Shown here: positions 46,611 to 55,164 of the stretch, piece by piece | Layout of the letters: each line of letters opens with the position of its first letter | Position numbering within the stretch: position 1 is the stretch's first letter | DNA from: Mucilaginibacter sp. KACC 22773 | GTDB taxonomy: Bacteria; Bacteroidota; Bacteroidia; Sphingobacteriales; Sphingobacteriaceae | Length of the DNA stretch: 64,000 nt | Direction: 5' to 3' | NCBI RefSeq assembly: GCF_028736215.1 | Contig: NZ_CP117883.1 | Span: 5,704,001 to 5,768,000 of the forward strand | Notes under the pieces: generated by a model | Database searches by the model: none | What the model was told of the DNA's origin: nothing | Seen by the model: the letters and a program-made list of their open reading frames with translations, nothing else | Made by a program: the position numbers and the translations under genes

Positions 46611-47136
46611 CAACCACCCTTTTCACCCGGGTGGCAATGCGTTAAAAAGGCTATTATGGTTTTATGTGAATGCCGTTTTCTTTAAAACCAGCTTTATACC
46701 TTCAAGTGGTTTTAAAGTATTTTTATTGCGGCTATTTGGCGCCAGGATAGGCAAAAAAGTAACTATAAAGCCTTGCGTAAATATCAAATATCCCTGGTTT
46801 TTGCAAATTGGCGACCATACCTGGGTTGGCGAAAACGTTTGGATAGATAGCCTGGTAATGATTACCATTGGCGCCAACGTATGCTTATCACAAGGGGCAA
46901 TACTGCTAACCGGCAGCCACAACTATAAAACAGCATCGTTTAACCTGATAACCAAAAGCGTTGTTTTGGAGGATGGGGTTTGGATAGGCGCCGGCGCTAT
47001 GGTAAACCTGGGTATAACTGCCGGAAGCCATGCTATGCTTACCGCCGGCTCAATAGCCACAAAAAACATGGAATCTTACAGCATTTACCAGGGTAACCCG
47101 GCAGTAAAAATCCGCGACCGCGAAATTAGCCTGTAA
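46582..47136 (+). CDS. WcaF-like putative colanic acid acetyltransferase
   Basis: The 184-residue protein has a left-handed beta-helix with VTIKPCVNIKYPWFLQIGDH, WVGENVWIDSL, LLTGSHNY (probable catalytic His) and a terminal YQGNPAVKIRDR. This matches WcaF-type acetyltransferases that use acetyl-CoA. It starts 29 bases inside the exosortase fusion gene, which suggests coupled translation, and it probably decorates the glycan that module handles. Confidence 0.9.
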   Translation: MHKTNLSTYNNHPFHPGGNALKRLLWFYVNAVFFKTSFIPSSGFKVFLLRLFGARIGKKVTIKPCVNIKYPWFLQIGDHTWVGENVWIDSLVMITIGANVCLSQGAILLTGSHNYKTASFNLITKSVVLEDGVWIGAGAMVNLGITAGSHAMLTAGSIATKNMESYSIYQGNPAVKIRDREISL

Positions 47137-47152
47137 AAAACAACCACTATAT

Positions 47153-48724
47153 ATGATCGCACAGCAATCTCAAACGCATAAAATTATACTGATAGCATTA
47201 AGCTTGTTTGTGCTCATTTTAGGAATAATGATATTTATAGCCCCGGCAGCCATTTTTCCGGATCCGGCCTGGGGTTTACAGGTGATGCATAAAATGCAGG
47301 CAGGCGGGGCTTTTAATATTACAAACAAGCCAGACCCTGCTGATATCGGCAAAAACTACAGCGAGTTTTTATCATGGTGGTCGCCGGGGCAATATCTGGC
47401 TCCGTACTTTTTTAAATCATTGCCAGGTGTTAACGATGGGCGCGCAGCGGCCATTACTACTGCTGTATGCGGTTTGTTAGGTATAGCCGGGCTGTATGCC
47501 TTTTTTAAAAAGGTGGGCTTTACAAAGCTTTTAGCAGCTATAAGCGTGCTGATTATAGTTATTCAGCAGGCTTTTTTTGTACCTTATATATTTTATAATG
47601 GTGGCGAGGTTTTACTTTTCGGCTTCCTGGGGTGGTTTTTGTATGGTTGTGTTAGCTTCGACAATGCCAACTGGAAGCTTACCTTATTTTTGCTGCTATC
47701 CGCCTGGATAGGGTTCTTCTGTAAGTCATCTTTTTTGTGGATGTACGGCGCTGGGTGTATCTACCTGTGGATCAGCCTTTCTAAAAATAAAACAGCAGTA
47801 CTTGATTGGATTAAAAATGGCATCTGGATTGGTATTCCCGCCACGCTATCATTTGCTGTAATTTATTTTCAATATATGTCAAAAGGGGCAAACCCGGCCG
47901 GCATATCATTTGGGTTTAAATTTAGCTGGGAAGCATTAAGTTTTCCTTTAGCTTCGCCGGTATTGACGGGCTTTTCTTTAGATGATATATTAAACGGCCT
48001 CATAACGCATGGCAATACACCCATACTTAATCCGTTGTGGTCGTTAGTGGTTTTGATATTGGCCGCGGTATTAAGCGTAATTTTAGTAATACGTATTGTT
48101 AGGGTTGTTCCTGAAAAAAACTATACGCTGCTGCTTGCCGTTTTTTATTCGGTATCAATATTGTTTTTTGGGTATAGCTTTTTAAAGCAGGCCAATATCT
48201 CTTACGAGGGAAGGCATTTGCGGATCATAGGCTTGCTGATAACGCCGGGCATTGTTTACCTGGTAAGTTTAAGTAAGCTGCCTGTTAAAATTGGTTTTGG
48301 TTTGGTGTGCCTGTTTATTACTGCTTTAAGTATCAGGTATTTTGCCCCCAGCTATTATCAAAATGCAACCAAAAATGCCAGGGGAACATCTGGTATAGCG
48401 CAACTGTTCATTGATCAGCAATCGTTAGACCAGATTATGGAACTCGACCGGAAAAATACCGATGCTATTTTTGTATTTATCAGCCCCGACCTGGGCCTGG
48501 AGATAAACCATAACCGCTACGTAATATTAGACCCCATTGGCCCCGATGTAAAAATTGCGTTTGATGACTATGTACATTATGGCCATGCCGGTCCCATCTT
48601 TATCATGCTCCCGGCAAGTTACATGGGACCAAAATCAAACATCATCCGTAAATGTTTCCCGGGTTATAAGGGTTTTCATATGGATATGCTGAGCGACAAA
48701 TATGTACTGTATTCAGCTAAATGA
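47153..48724 (+). CDS. Polytopic membrane protein, GT-C-like (GT39/ArnT-type) candidate
   Basis: The 523-residue protein has about eleven membrane segments and a soluble C-terminal domain of some 110 residues. An acidic residue sits in the first external loop (PDPAW, Asp37), followed by SWWSPGQYLAPYF. This topology recalls lipid-linked sugar transferases of the GT-C superfamily, including ArnT and PMT. I do not recognise a named family. It is the last gene of the locus and faces obg tail to tail. Confidence 0.6.
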   Translation: MIAQQSQTHKIILIALSLFVLILGIMIFIAPAAIFPDPAWGLQVMHKMQAGGAFNITNKPDPADIGKNYSEFLSWWSPGQYLAPYFFKSLPGVNDGRAAAITTAVCGLLGIAGLYAFFKKVGFTKLLAAISVLIIVIQQAFFVPYIFYNGGEVLLFGFLGWFLYGCVSFDNANWKLTLFLLLSAWIGFFCKSSFLWMYGAGCIYLWISLSKNKTAVLDWIKNGIWIGIPATLSFAVIYFQYMSKGANPAGISFGFKFSWEALSFPLASPVLTGFSLDDILNGLITHGNTPILNPLWSLVVLILAAVLSVILVIRIVRVVPEKNYTLLLAVFYSVSILFFGYSFLKQANISYEGRHLRIIGLLITPGIVYLVSLSKLPVKIGFGLVCLFITALSIRYFAPSYYQNATKNARGTSGIAQLFIDQQSLDQIMELDRKNTDAIFVFISPDLGLEINHNRYVILDPIGPDVKIAFDDYVHYGHAGPIFIMLPASYMGPKSNIIRKCFPGYKGFHMDMLSDKYVLYSAK

Positions 48725-48730
48725 GCTGAA

Positions 48731-48786
48731 AGCCTAAAGTTTTTAGTTTGGTGTACAACTTATTGAGGAAATCAGCTTTCTGATTT
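48731..48786. terminator. Weak hairpins between convergent glycan locus and obg
   Basis: Two small stems lie between the converging genes: CTAAA-gtt-TTTAG from 48733 and AAATCAG-cttt-CTGATTT at 48769-48786. Neither is followed by a long T-run. They are the only candidates for ending the long plus-strand transcript here. Confidence 0.3.
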
Positions 48787-48806
48787 GGGCCCTAAACTCT
48801 CTGCTT

Positions 48807-49814
48807 TTAAACGCTCGCTTTATTAATCTCGGCCCAAAGCAAATCTTTCAATCCGGTAAGGTTTTTTTGGGCTACCGACGAGATGAAAATCGAAGGCACT
48901 CCTTCCGGCAGCTCCCTCTTCATTTCGGCCTGAAGTTCGTCATCCAGTAAATCCATTTTTGTTACGGCTAAAACGCGGGGCTTGTGCATCAGTTCGGCAT
49001 TGTATTCCTGCAGCTCGTTTAGTAATATTTCATACTCTTCTTTGATGGTGCGCGGCGTATCAGCGGGTACCATAAACAATAGTACCGAGTTACGCTCGAT
49101 ATGCCTCAGGAACCTAAAGCCTAAACCCTTGCCCTGCGATGCACCCTCAATAATGCCCGGGATATCGGCCATTACAAATGAGCGGTTATCACGATAGGAT
49201 ACGATGCCCAGGTTGGGTACCAGGGTTGTAAAAGCGTAATCGGCAATTTCGGGCTTGGCGGCGGATACTACCGAAAGCAGGGTAGATTTACCGGCATTGG
49301 GGAATCCTACCAAACCAACATCAGCCAGGATTTTTAGTTCCAGTATATTCCAGTCTTCTTTACCATCTTCGCCGGGTTGGGCAAAGCGGGGGGTTTGCTG
49401 GGTTGGGGTTTTAAAGTGCCAGTTGCCCAGGCCGCCACGGCCGCCAGGGGTTAAAATACGGGTTTCTCCGTCCTGGGTTATCTCGAAGATCACCTCACCG
49501 GTTTCGGCATTTTTAACGGTGGTGCCCAGGGGTACTTCCAAAATCTCGTCTCTTCCGGTTTTGCCGCTGCGTAACGAGCTGCCGCCCGAATCGCCATCGC
49601 CGGCAATAACATGCTTGCGGTATTTAAGGTGCAGCATGGTCCATAACTGGGCATTACCTTTAACAATAACATGGCCGCCACGACCGCCATCGCCACCATC
49701 GGGGCCACCTTTTGAGGTTAATATATCACGGTGTAAATGCGCAGAGCCCGCCCCTCCGTGGCCACTGCGGCAACAGATTTTCACATAATCAACAAAATTG
49801 GAACCTTGCGACAT
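48807..49814 (-). CDS. obg: Obg GTPase
   Basis: The 335-residue protein has the Gly-rich Obg fold at residues 1-158 (KICCRSGHGGAGSAHLHRD, GGDGGRGGHVIV) and a G domain with G1 GFPNAGKST, G3 DIPGI and G4 TKMD. The C-terminal OCT domain is absent, as is usual in Bacteroidota. Obg acts in 50S ribosome maturation and stress control. It lies downstream of adk on the same strand with a repeat-bearing gap between. Confidence 0.97.
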   Translation of the reverse strand: MSQGSNFVDYVKICCRSGHGGAGSAHLHRDILTSKGGPDGGDGGRGGHVIVKGNAQLWTMLHLKYRKHVIAGDGDSGGSSLRSGKTGRDEILEVPLGTTVKNAETGEVIFEITQDGETRILTPGGRGGLGNWHFKTPTQQTPRFAQPGEDGKEDWNILELKILADVGLVGFPNAGKSTLLSVVSAAKPEIADYAFTTLVPNLGIVSYRDNRSFVMADIPGIIEGASQGKGLGFRFLRHIERNSVLLFMVPADTPRTIKEEYEILLNELQEYNAELMHKPRVLAVTKMDLLDDELQAEMKRELPEGVPSIFISSVAQKNLTGLKDLLWAEINKASV

Positions 49815-49840
49815 AATTTTTTCTCTTTTTGAGACCGAAA

Positions 49841-49975
49841 GTCCGAAAGTCAGTAAAGTCCGAAAGTTTAAGAGTTTTAACTTCCTAACTTTCGGACTTT
49901 ACCGATTTCCTATCTTCCCGACTTTATCCTTACTAACTTCCGGACTTTACTGACTTCCCGTCTTCCGGACTTTAA
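49841..49975. repeat. Iterated inverted repeat between obg and adk
   Basis: AAGTCAGTAAAGTCCG at 49847-49862 recurs exactly in inverted orientation at 49941-49956. Variants of AGTCCGAAAGT and its complement fill the space between and around these arms. The segment could fold into a long imperfect hairpin and belongs to the same structural type as the elements at 1.5 and 61.1 kb, though the sequence differs. Confidence 0.75.
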
Positions 49976-49978
49976 ATA

Positions 49979-50560
49979 TTAATCTTTTAACCAGGCTTCA
50001 ATAATGGCATGTATCTGGCCAAAAATCTCATCTACCGAGCCTATGCCATTAATGCTTTTAAATTTACCCTGGTTTTTATAAAAACCGGCCACAGGCGCCG
50101 TTTTATCATTGTATTCATGGATGCGTTTGCTAATCACTTCCGGATTAGCATCATCAGGCCTGCCCGAATCTTTACCACGAAGCAATAGGCGACGCAATAA
50201 TTCATCATCATCAACCTCAAGCGCTATCATGCCGGTTATAGCCGAATGTTTGCTGGTTAACAAGCTATCCAGCGCTTCTGCCTGTGCAACCGTGCGGGGA
50301 AAACCATCAAAAATGAAACCCTTGCCATCTTTATTACTGTCCAGCTTATTGCTGATCATGCCAATTACAACCGCATCTGGAACCAATTTACCATCGTCCA
50401 TCAGCTTCTTGGCCTCTAACCCAAGTGTTGTTCCTTGCGCAATTTCGCCACGTAAAAGATCGCCGGTTGATAAATGGATCAATCCATATTGTTCAATAAG
50501 CTTTTGTGACTGAGTCCCTTTCCCGGCTCCGGGTGGACCAAACAATACCAGGTTTAGCAT
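49979..50560 (-). CDS. adk: Adenylate kinase
   Basis: Adk interconverts ATP and AMP with two ADP. The 193-residue product has the P-loop GPPGAGKGTQ (7-16), the AMP-binding STGDLLRGEI at about 32-41, FDGFPRT near residue 84, and a short LID without the zinc cysteines (RGKDSGRPDD). The short-LID form is usual in Bacteroidota. It is on the same strand as the tRNA-Arg gene upstream and obg downstream. Confidence 0.97.
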   Translation of the reverse strand: MLNLVLFGPPGAGKGTQSQKLIEQYGLIHLSTGDLLRGEIAQGTTLGLEAKKLMDDGKLVPDAVVIGMISNKLDSNKDGKGFIFDGFPRTVAQAEALDSLLTSKHSAITGMIALEVDDDELLRRLLLRGKDSGRPDDANPEVISKRIHEYNDKTAPVAGFYKNQGKFKSINGIGSVDEIFGQIHAIIEAWLKD

Positions 50561-50576
50561 GCTCGTTATAAATTAA

Positions 50577-50605
50577 AAGCCTTTCGGTACAACACAGAAA
50601 GGCTT
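50577..50605 (-). terminator. Rho-independent terminator after tRNA-Arg
   Basis: On the minus strand AAGCCTTTC pairs with GAAAGGCTT around an 11-base loop and is followed by TTTAATTT. It ends 54 bases past the tRNA 3' end and lies just upstream of the adk start. Confidence 0.8.
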
Positions 50606-50658
50606 AGGATTAACTTTGTACCTGTATGGACAAAACCATTTAAAGGCATATTTTATGT

Positions 50659-50731
<73 letters not shown>

Positions 50732-50885
50732 TTTTCGAAACGGAATGCAAAGATAGAATTTCTTTTTAATCTCTCACACTTTTTTTCAAAAAACCTATAA
50801 ACCGCAGTATTGCATGGTCTTACTTTGCTTCATAATTAGTTATTTGTTTTTATATCTTTAATTTTTTAACCGGATAATAACCAAC

Positions 50886-51977
50886 GTGAAGTTTAACAAT
50901 AGCGCCAGCCTTTTCTCCGAAATAAAATCGGTGCCTGCTATTTTAGATCAAAAAACCTATCCATCGCTGAACGGGTTAAGGGCCGTTTCAATCATCATGG
51001 TGCTTATCCATCATTTCATCCTCAACTACAACCCTTATTTTCAAAGCCTTGTATTTATCGGCCCCCTGGGCGTTGATGTATTTTTTGTGATCAGCGGTTT
51101 TTTAATCACCACTTTATGCATTAAGGAGAAAATAACAACCGGCGATTTATCGCTCAAAAACTTCTACATCCGCCGTGCATTAAGAATCCTCCCGGTTGCT
51201 TACCTGTACATAGTGGTGATTGCCATACTTAATTATTTTTTCAAATTGCAGGTAGGTGCGCTCAGTTTTATATCGTCGGCATTGTTCATCGCCAACCTTT
51301 CCTATTTCAGAAGGTTACAGTTCGACTGGAGCCTGGCCCATTACTGGTCGCTATCGGTTGAAGAGCAGTTTTACCTGCTGTTCCCGGTTTTTATCAAAAA
51401 GAAGTTTCAGTTATACGTAACTATCCTGTTGGCAATCATTCTGCTGGTACCTGTACTGGTTTACCTTCAAACAATAATCGCTTTTTTAAATAACGGCGTA
51501 CTGTCTGCCGCTTTACGTTACGTGGTTAAATTCCAGGGCATCGCTGTGGGTTGCCTGTTTTCGGTTTTGTTATTTAAAGGTTATTTAAACTTTGGCAGGT
51601 TCGGCCTGGCGGCTACCCTGGTATCCGTTTTTATGATATTTTACCTAAAGTTCGATGCTTTTTTTACGCTGCAATCTTGCTTTATCAATTTGTTCATATC
51701 CATTTTTATCGGCATTATCATTGTCAATAACATCAGCCCCAAAACCAATTTGGTATATAAATTTCTGAACTTGACGGCATTGAGTTTCATCGGCGTACTA
51801 TCGTACAGTATCTACATCTGGCAGCAACTGTTCCTGTCTAATGATACCAGGTTCCCGCTTACCAAATATCCCATCAACCTGCTGTTCCTGGCGCTGGTGC
51901 CGGTGTTATCATATTTTTATTACGAGAAGTTTTTCTTAAAGCTGAAGAAACATTTTGCTAAAAACAAAAAGGCATAA
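50886..51977 (+). CDS. Acyltransferase-3 family membrane O-acyltransferase
   Basis: The 363-residue product starts at GTG 50886 and has about ten membrane segments. YPSLNGLRAVSIIMVLIHHF near the N-terminus and HYWSLSVEEQFYLLFPVF near residue 155 are the hallmarks of OafA-like acyltransferases, with the catalytic His in the first block. It stands apart from the glycan locus, separated by obg, adk and the tRNA, but may still modify the same surface polymer or lipopolysaccharide. Confidence 0.92.
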   Translation: MKFNNSASLFSEIKSVPAILDQKTYPSLNGLRAVSIIMVLIHHFILNYNPYFQSLVFIGPLGVDVFFVISGFLITTLCIKEKITTGDLSLKNFYIRRALRILPVAYLYIVVIAILNYFFKLQVGALSFISSALFIANLSYFRRLQFDWSLAHYWSLSVEEQFYLLFPVFIKKKFQLYVTILLAIILLVPVLVYLQTIIAFLNNGVLSAALRYVVKFQGIAVGCLFSVLLFKGYLNFGRFGLAATLVSVFMIFYLKFDAFFTLQSCFINLFISIFIGIIIVNNISPKTNLVYKFLNLTALSFIGVLSYSIYIWQQLFLSNDTRFPLTKYPINLLFLALVPVLSYFYYEKFFLKLKKHFAKNKKA

Positions 51978-51980
51978 AAA

Positions 51981-52010
51981 AGCCTGCCAGGCATTTCGGC
52001 TTAACAGGCT
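51981..52010 (-). terminator. Terminator hairpin shared by acyltransferase and peroxiredoxin genes
   Basis: AGCCTG (51981-51986) pairs with CAGGCT (52005-52010). On the minus strand the stem is followed by TTTTTT, so it fits the end of the peroxiredoxin transcript. It may also slow plus-strand transcription. Confidence 0.6.
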
Positions 52011-52032
52011 CGGTGTGCTATAGTATACAAAA

Positions 52033-52494
52033 TTATTTTACCACTTCGGCAATGGCCGCAAAGTTTGGCAGGTCGGTAGCAACTTCCAGTACTTCGGCGT
52101 AAATGATATTTTGCTCCTCGTCGATAACAAATGCGGCACGTTTTGAAACGCCTTTTAAGCCCATTACAAAATCGGCATAAATGGCTTGGTAAGCGGTAGA
52201 TACCTCTTTGTTAAAGTCGGATAACAAATCAAACTGATAACCATTTTCTTCTTTAAACTTGGCCAGCGAAAAAGGCGAATCCACCGAGATGCCCAGTATG
52301 GTAGCGTTTAACCCATCGTAATAGCCAAAGCTATCGCGCATGGTGCATAGTTGCGTGGTGCAAACGCCGGTAAATGCCAAAGGGAAAAAGTGTAATACCA
52401 CCTTGCGTCCCTTAAAATCGGACAGTGATACAGTTTTCAACCCTGATGATACTAATGTAAATTGTGGTGCCGCCTGGCCTGGTTGTAATGACAT
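52033..52494 (-). CDS. Peroxiredoxin (AhpC/TSA family, AhpE-like)
   Basis: The 153-residue thiol peroxidase reduces H2O2 and organic hydroperoxides. The peroxidatic Cys45 lies in PLAFTGVCTTQLC, and Cys50 five residues on may serve as resolving cysteine. The GISVDSPFSLAKFKEENG block is typical of this subgroup. It is a single gene convergent with the acyltransferase and divergent from the FtsX-type permease. Its electron donor is not visible here. Confidence 0.93.
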   Translation of the reverse strand: MSLQPGQAAPQFTLVSSGLKTVSLSDFKGRKVVLHFFPLAFTGVCTTQLCTMRDSFGYYDGLNATILGISVDSPFSLAKFKEENGYQFDLLSDFNKEVSTAYQAIYADFVMGLKGVSKRAAFVIDEEQNIIYAEVLEVATDLPNFAAIAEVVK

Positions 52495-52654
52495 AATGCG
52501 TGTTTTTATACTGCAAATGAATGATAATTAAATGAAAACATAGTAAATAAAGGGTCAAAATTTCACTACGATCTTTCTCGAGTGCGCCGCCATAATATCT
52601 CTGTTTACTGATATGGCAAAAACAAATCAGATCCATTTTCTTTCAATCCTTGAT

Positions 52655-52672
52655 TAACTAAATATTTAGTTA
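52655..52672. promoter_or_regulatory. 18-bp perfect palindrome, candidate operator
   Basis: TAACTAAATATTTAGTTA is a perfect palindrome 29 bases before the ATG of the permease gene, overlapping where its promoter should be. The adjacent TAGCTTTA differs by one base from the TAnnTTTG -7 box. The site could bind a dimeric repressor; no regulator gene is next to it. Confidence 0.45.
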
Positions 52673-52700
52673 TAGCTTTATCCTATCAACCAATAAAGCT

Positions 52701-55094
52701 ATGATCAGGAATTACATCAAAACCGCGTTCCGTTCCCTGTTAAAAAATAAGGGTTTTACTTTTATCAATATTTTAGGGCTGGCGATGGGCCTGGCAACCT
52801 GCCTGCTCATTGTTTTATATGTGGTTGATGAGTTGAGCTACGATAGGTACAATGCAAAATATGAACGCATTTACCGGGTAAACACCGATTTAAAATATGG
52901 CGGCGTTATAACCTCATTTGCAATTGCCGCGCCACCCGTGGGCGATGCTTTAAAAAACAATTTCCCGGAAGTAGAAAACGCCGTAAGGATCTCGCCTGCC
53001 TTAAATATCCGCTTTAAAAAAGGCAGCCAGGATATTGCCGAAGATAAAGTGGTCTATTGCGACCCATCCCTGTTTTCGATATTTACCTTACCCATGATTG
53101 ATGGTGACCCGAAAACCGCGCTGAATGACCCGAACGCCATTGTACTTACCGAATCGTCGGCCATCAAATACTTTAACAAAACCGACGTAGTAGGCCAAAC
53201 ACTCACCATTAATACCGATAGCATCCCGCATAAAATAACCGGGGTTGTTAAAGATGTACCCGTGCAATCGCATTTTACGGCCGGTTTCTTCCTGTCAATT
53301 TTATCGCAGGAATCATCGCGCGATAAAACGTTTAATCATTTTAGTTTCGGCACCTATATTTTGCTGAAGCCGGGTGCAAGCCCTGAGCGCCTCGAAGGCA
53401 AACTGCCTGCCCTGATGCGCCAATGGCTTAACGGCAGTATGAACATGGATAAATTTGAAAAAGGCGGTAATTATATCCGTCTGAATTTAACGCCGCTAAA
53501 AAACATCCACCTGCAATCAAATCGCCAGCGCGAACTGAGGCCAAACGGCAACATTCAGTATGTATACATCTTCTCGGCCATTGCATTGTTTATATTGGTG
53601 CTGGCCTGTATCAACTTCATGAACCTTTCAACCGCCCGCGCTGCCAACCGCGCCCGCGAAGTTGGGGTGCGCAAAGTACTGGGCTCCTCGCGCTGGTCGC
53701 TCATTGTACAGTTCCTGTCCGAATCATTTATTGTTACCCTGGCAGCTACTATCATAGCGGTATTAGTGGCATGGGCGTTGCTACCTGCATTTAACCAGCT
53801 GGCCGGAAAACAGATAACGATAAGCAAGCAACTGGTTAGCTGGCTGTTGCCTGCTTTGGCGGTTATCATCATCATTGTTGGCATTGTTTCCGGCTCGTAC
53901 CCTGCCTTTTTCCTGTCGGCCTTTCACCCTGCTCATGTTTTAAAGGGCAAAATATCAACCGGGTTTAAAGGAGGCATGCTGCGCAGCTTCTTGGTAGTAT
54001 TCCAGTTTTCGATATCCATTTTCCTGATCATTGGCACCATGGTAGTTTACAACCAACTCAGGTATATCCAAAATAAAGACCTTGGCTTTAACCGCGACCA
54101 GCTACTGCTAATAAAAAATGTAAACGCGTTAAATAATCCGCAGTTGTTAAAACAGCAAGTAAAGCAATTACCGGGCGTTGTTAACGCCACACTTAGCGCC
54201 TACTACCCTACCAACACAACCCACTTCCCAAACAGCATCAGCAGCGAGCATAAAAGCGGCTTGATGGCCGAATATTGGTCGGTTGACGAAGATTACCTGC
54301 ATACCATGGGCATGCACTTGTTAACAGGCCGCGGATTTTCGGGCCAGTTCCGTTCCGACTCATCGGGAATGGTCATCAATCAAACAGCTGCCAATATGCT
54401 GGGCTTTAATAACAATGCCTTAAATAAAACGCTTACTACCGGGCAGGGGCCAAATGCCAGAACATATCATGTTATAGGTGTGGTAAAAGATTTCAACTTC
54501 AGTTCGTTAAGGGATAACATCAGTCCGCTGGTAATGGTCATGAACCAGGATTGGCGGCAGTTGCTTTGCGTTAAAGTGGATACCAAAAACCTGCCGCTTT
54601 TTTTAAACCATGCAGAACATGAGTGGAAAAAGCTTGCCCCAAACCAGCAATTTGAATACTCATTTATGGATGCCGATTTTGACGCCCTTTACCGCACCGA
54701 GCAGCGCATGGGGAGCCTATTTGTGGTATTTACTACCCTTGCCATTATGATAGCCTGCCTGGGCTTATTTGGCCTTGCGGCCTATGCCGCCAGCCAGCGT
54801 AACCGCGAAATAGGTATCCGCAAAATATTGGGTGCCGGGGTGTTCCGTTTAGTAACCATGCTATCAAAAGATTTCATCAAACTGGTACTGGTTGCCATAG
54901 CCATTGCCACACCTTTAGCCTGGCTGGCCATGCAAAAATGGCTGCAGGGATATGCTTACCGCCAAAACATCCAATGGTGGGTATTTGTGCTTACCGCACT
55001 GGCAGCTGTTGTAATTGCGATGATAACCGTGAGCTTTCAATCTATCAAAACGGCGATGGCCAATCCGGTGGATAGTTTAAAGGAGGAGGGTTAG
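52701..55094 (+). CDS. MacB/FtsX-type ABC transporter permease
   Basis: The 797-residue protein has the Bacteroidota double layout: an N-terminal helix (about 21-41), a periplasmic MacB_PCD region, three helices of a FtsX domain (about 285-405), a further helix near 430, a second periplasmic region and a final FtsX domain (about 680-790). RNYIKTAFRSLLKNKGFTFI is the standard opening of the family and GIRKILGA closes it. No ATPase gene is adjacent, so the partner must be elsewhere. Such permeases often export peptides or drugs or act on lipoproteins. Confidence 0.93.
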   Translation: MIRNYIKTAFRSLLKNKGFTFINILGLAMGLATCLLIVLYVVDELSYDRYNAKYERIYRVNTDLKYGGVITSFAIAAPPVGDALKNNFPEVENAVRISPALNIRFKKGSQDIAEDKVVYCDPSLFSIFTLPMIDGDPKTALNDPNAIVLTESSAIKYFNKTDVVGQTLTINTDSIPHKITGVVKDVPVQSHFTAGFFLSILSQESSRDKTFNHFSFGTYILLKPGASPERLEGKLPALMRQWLNGSMNMDKFEKGGNYIRLNLTPLKNIHLQSNRQRELRPNGNIQYVYIFSAIALFILVLACINFMNLSTARAANRAREVGVRKVLGSSRWSLIVQFLSESFIVTLAATIIAVLVAWALLPAFNQLAGKQITISKQLVSWLLPALAVIIIIVGIVSGSYPAFFLSAFHPAHVLKGKISTGFKGGMLRSFLVVFQFSISIFLIIGTMVVYNQLRYIQNKDLGFNRDQLLLIKNVNALNNPQLLKQQVKQLPGVVNATLSAYYPTNTTHFPNSISSEHKSGLMAEYWSVDEDYLHTMGMHLLTGRGFSGQFRSDSSGMVINQTAANMLGFNNNALNKTLTTGQGPNARTYHVIGVVKDFNFSSLRDNISPLVMVMNQDWRQLLCVKVDTKNLPLFLNHAEHEWKKLAPNQQFEYSFMDADFDALYRTEQRMGSLFVVFTTLAIMIACLGLFGLAAYAASQRNREIGIRKILGAGVFRLVTMLSKDFIKLVLVAIAIATPLAWLAMQKWLQGYAYRQNIQWWVFVLTALAAVVIAMITVSFQSIKTAMANPVDSLKEEG

Positions 55095-55164
55095 TTCATT
55101 GGTTCGGTTAGTTCACTGGTTCATTAGTTCATTGGTGAAAAGCTGGGATAAATCGTGCGCGGCG

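Noticed and set aside
12159..48724. A Wzx flippase among the membrane proteins
   Set aside because: The polytopic proteins present fit a Wzm permease, an acyltransferase, a Wzy-like protein, an exosortase domain and a GT-C-like protein; none has the MATE/Wzx layout of 12-14 helices without large loops.
49255..49788. Plus-strand frame of 177 codons
   Set aside because: Opposite obg; the Pro/Ser-rich sequence mirrors Gly-rich Obg codons.
51981..52010. Attachment site or tRNA-linked integration next to tRNA-Arg
   Set aside because: The repeat near the tRNA is a simple terminator hairpin; no duplicate of the tRNA 3' end was seen.
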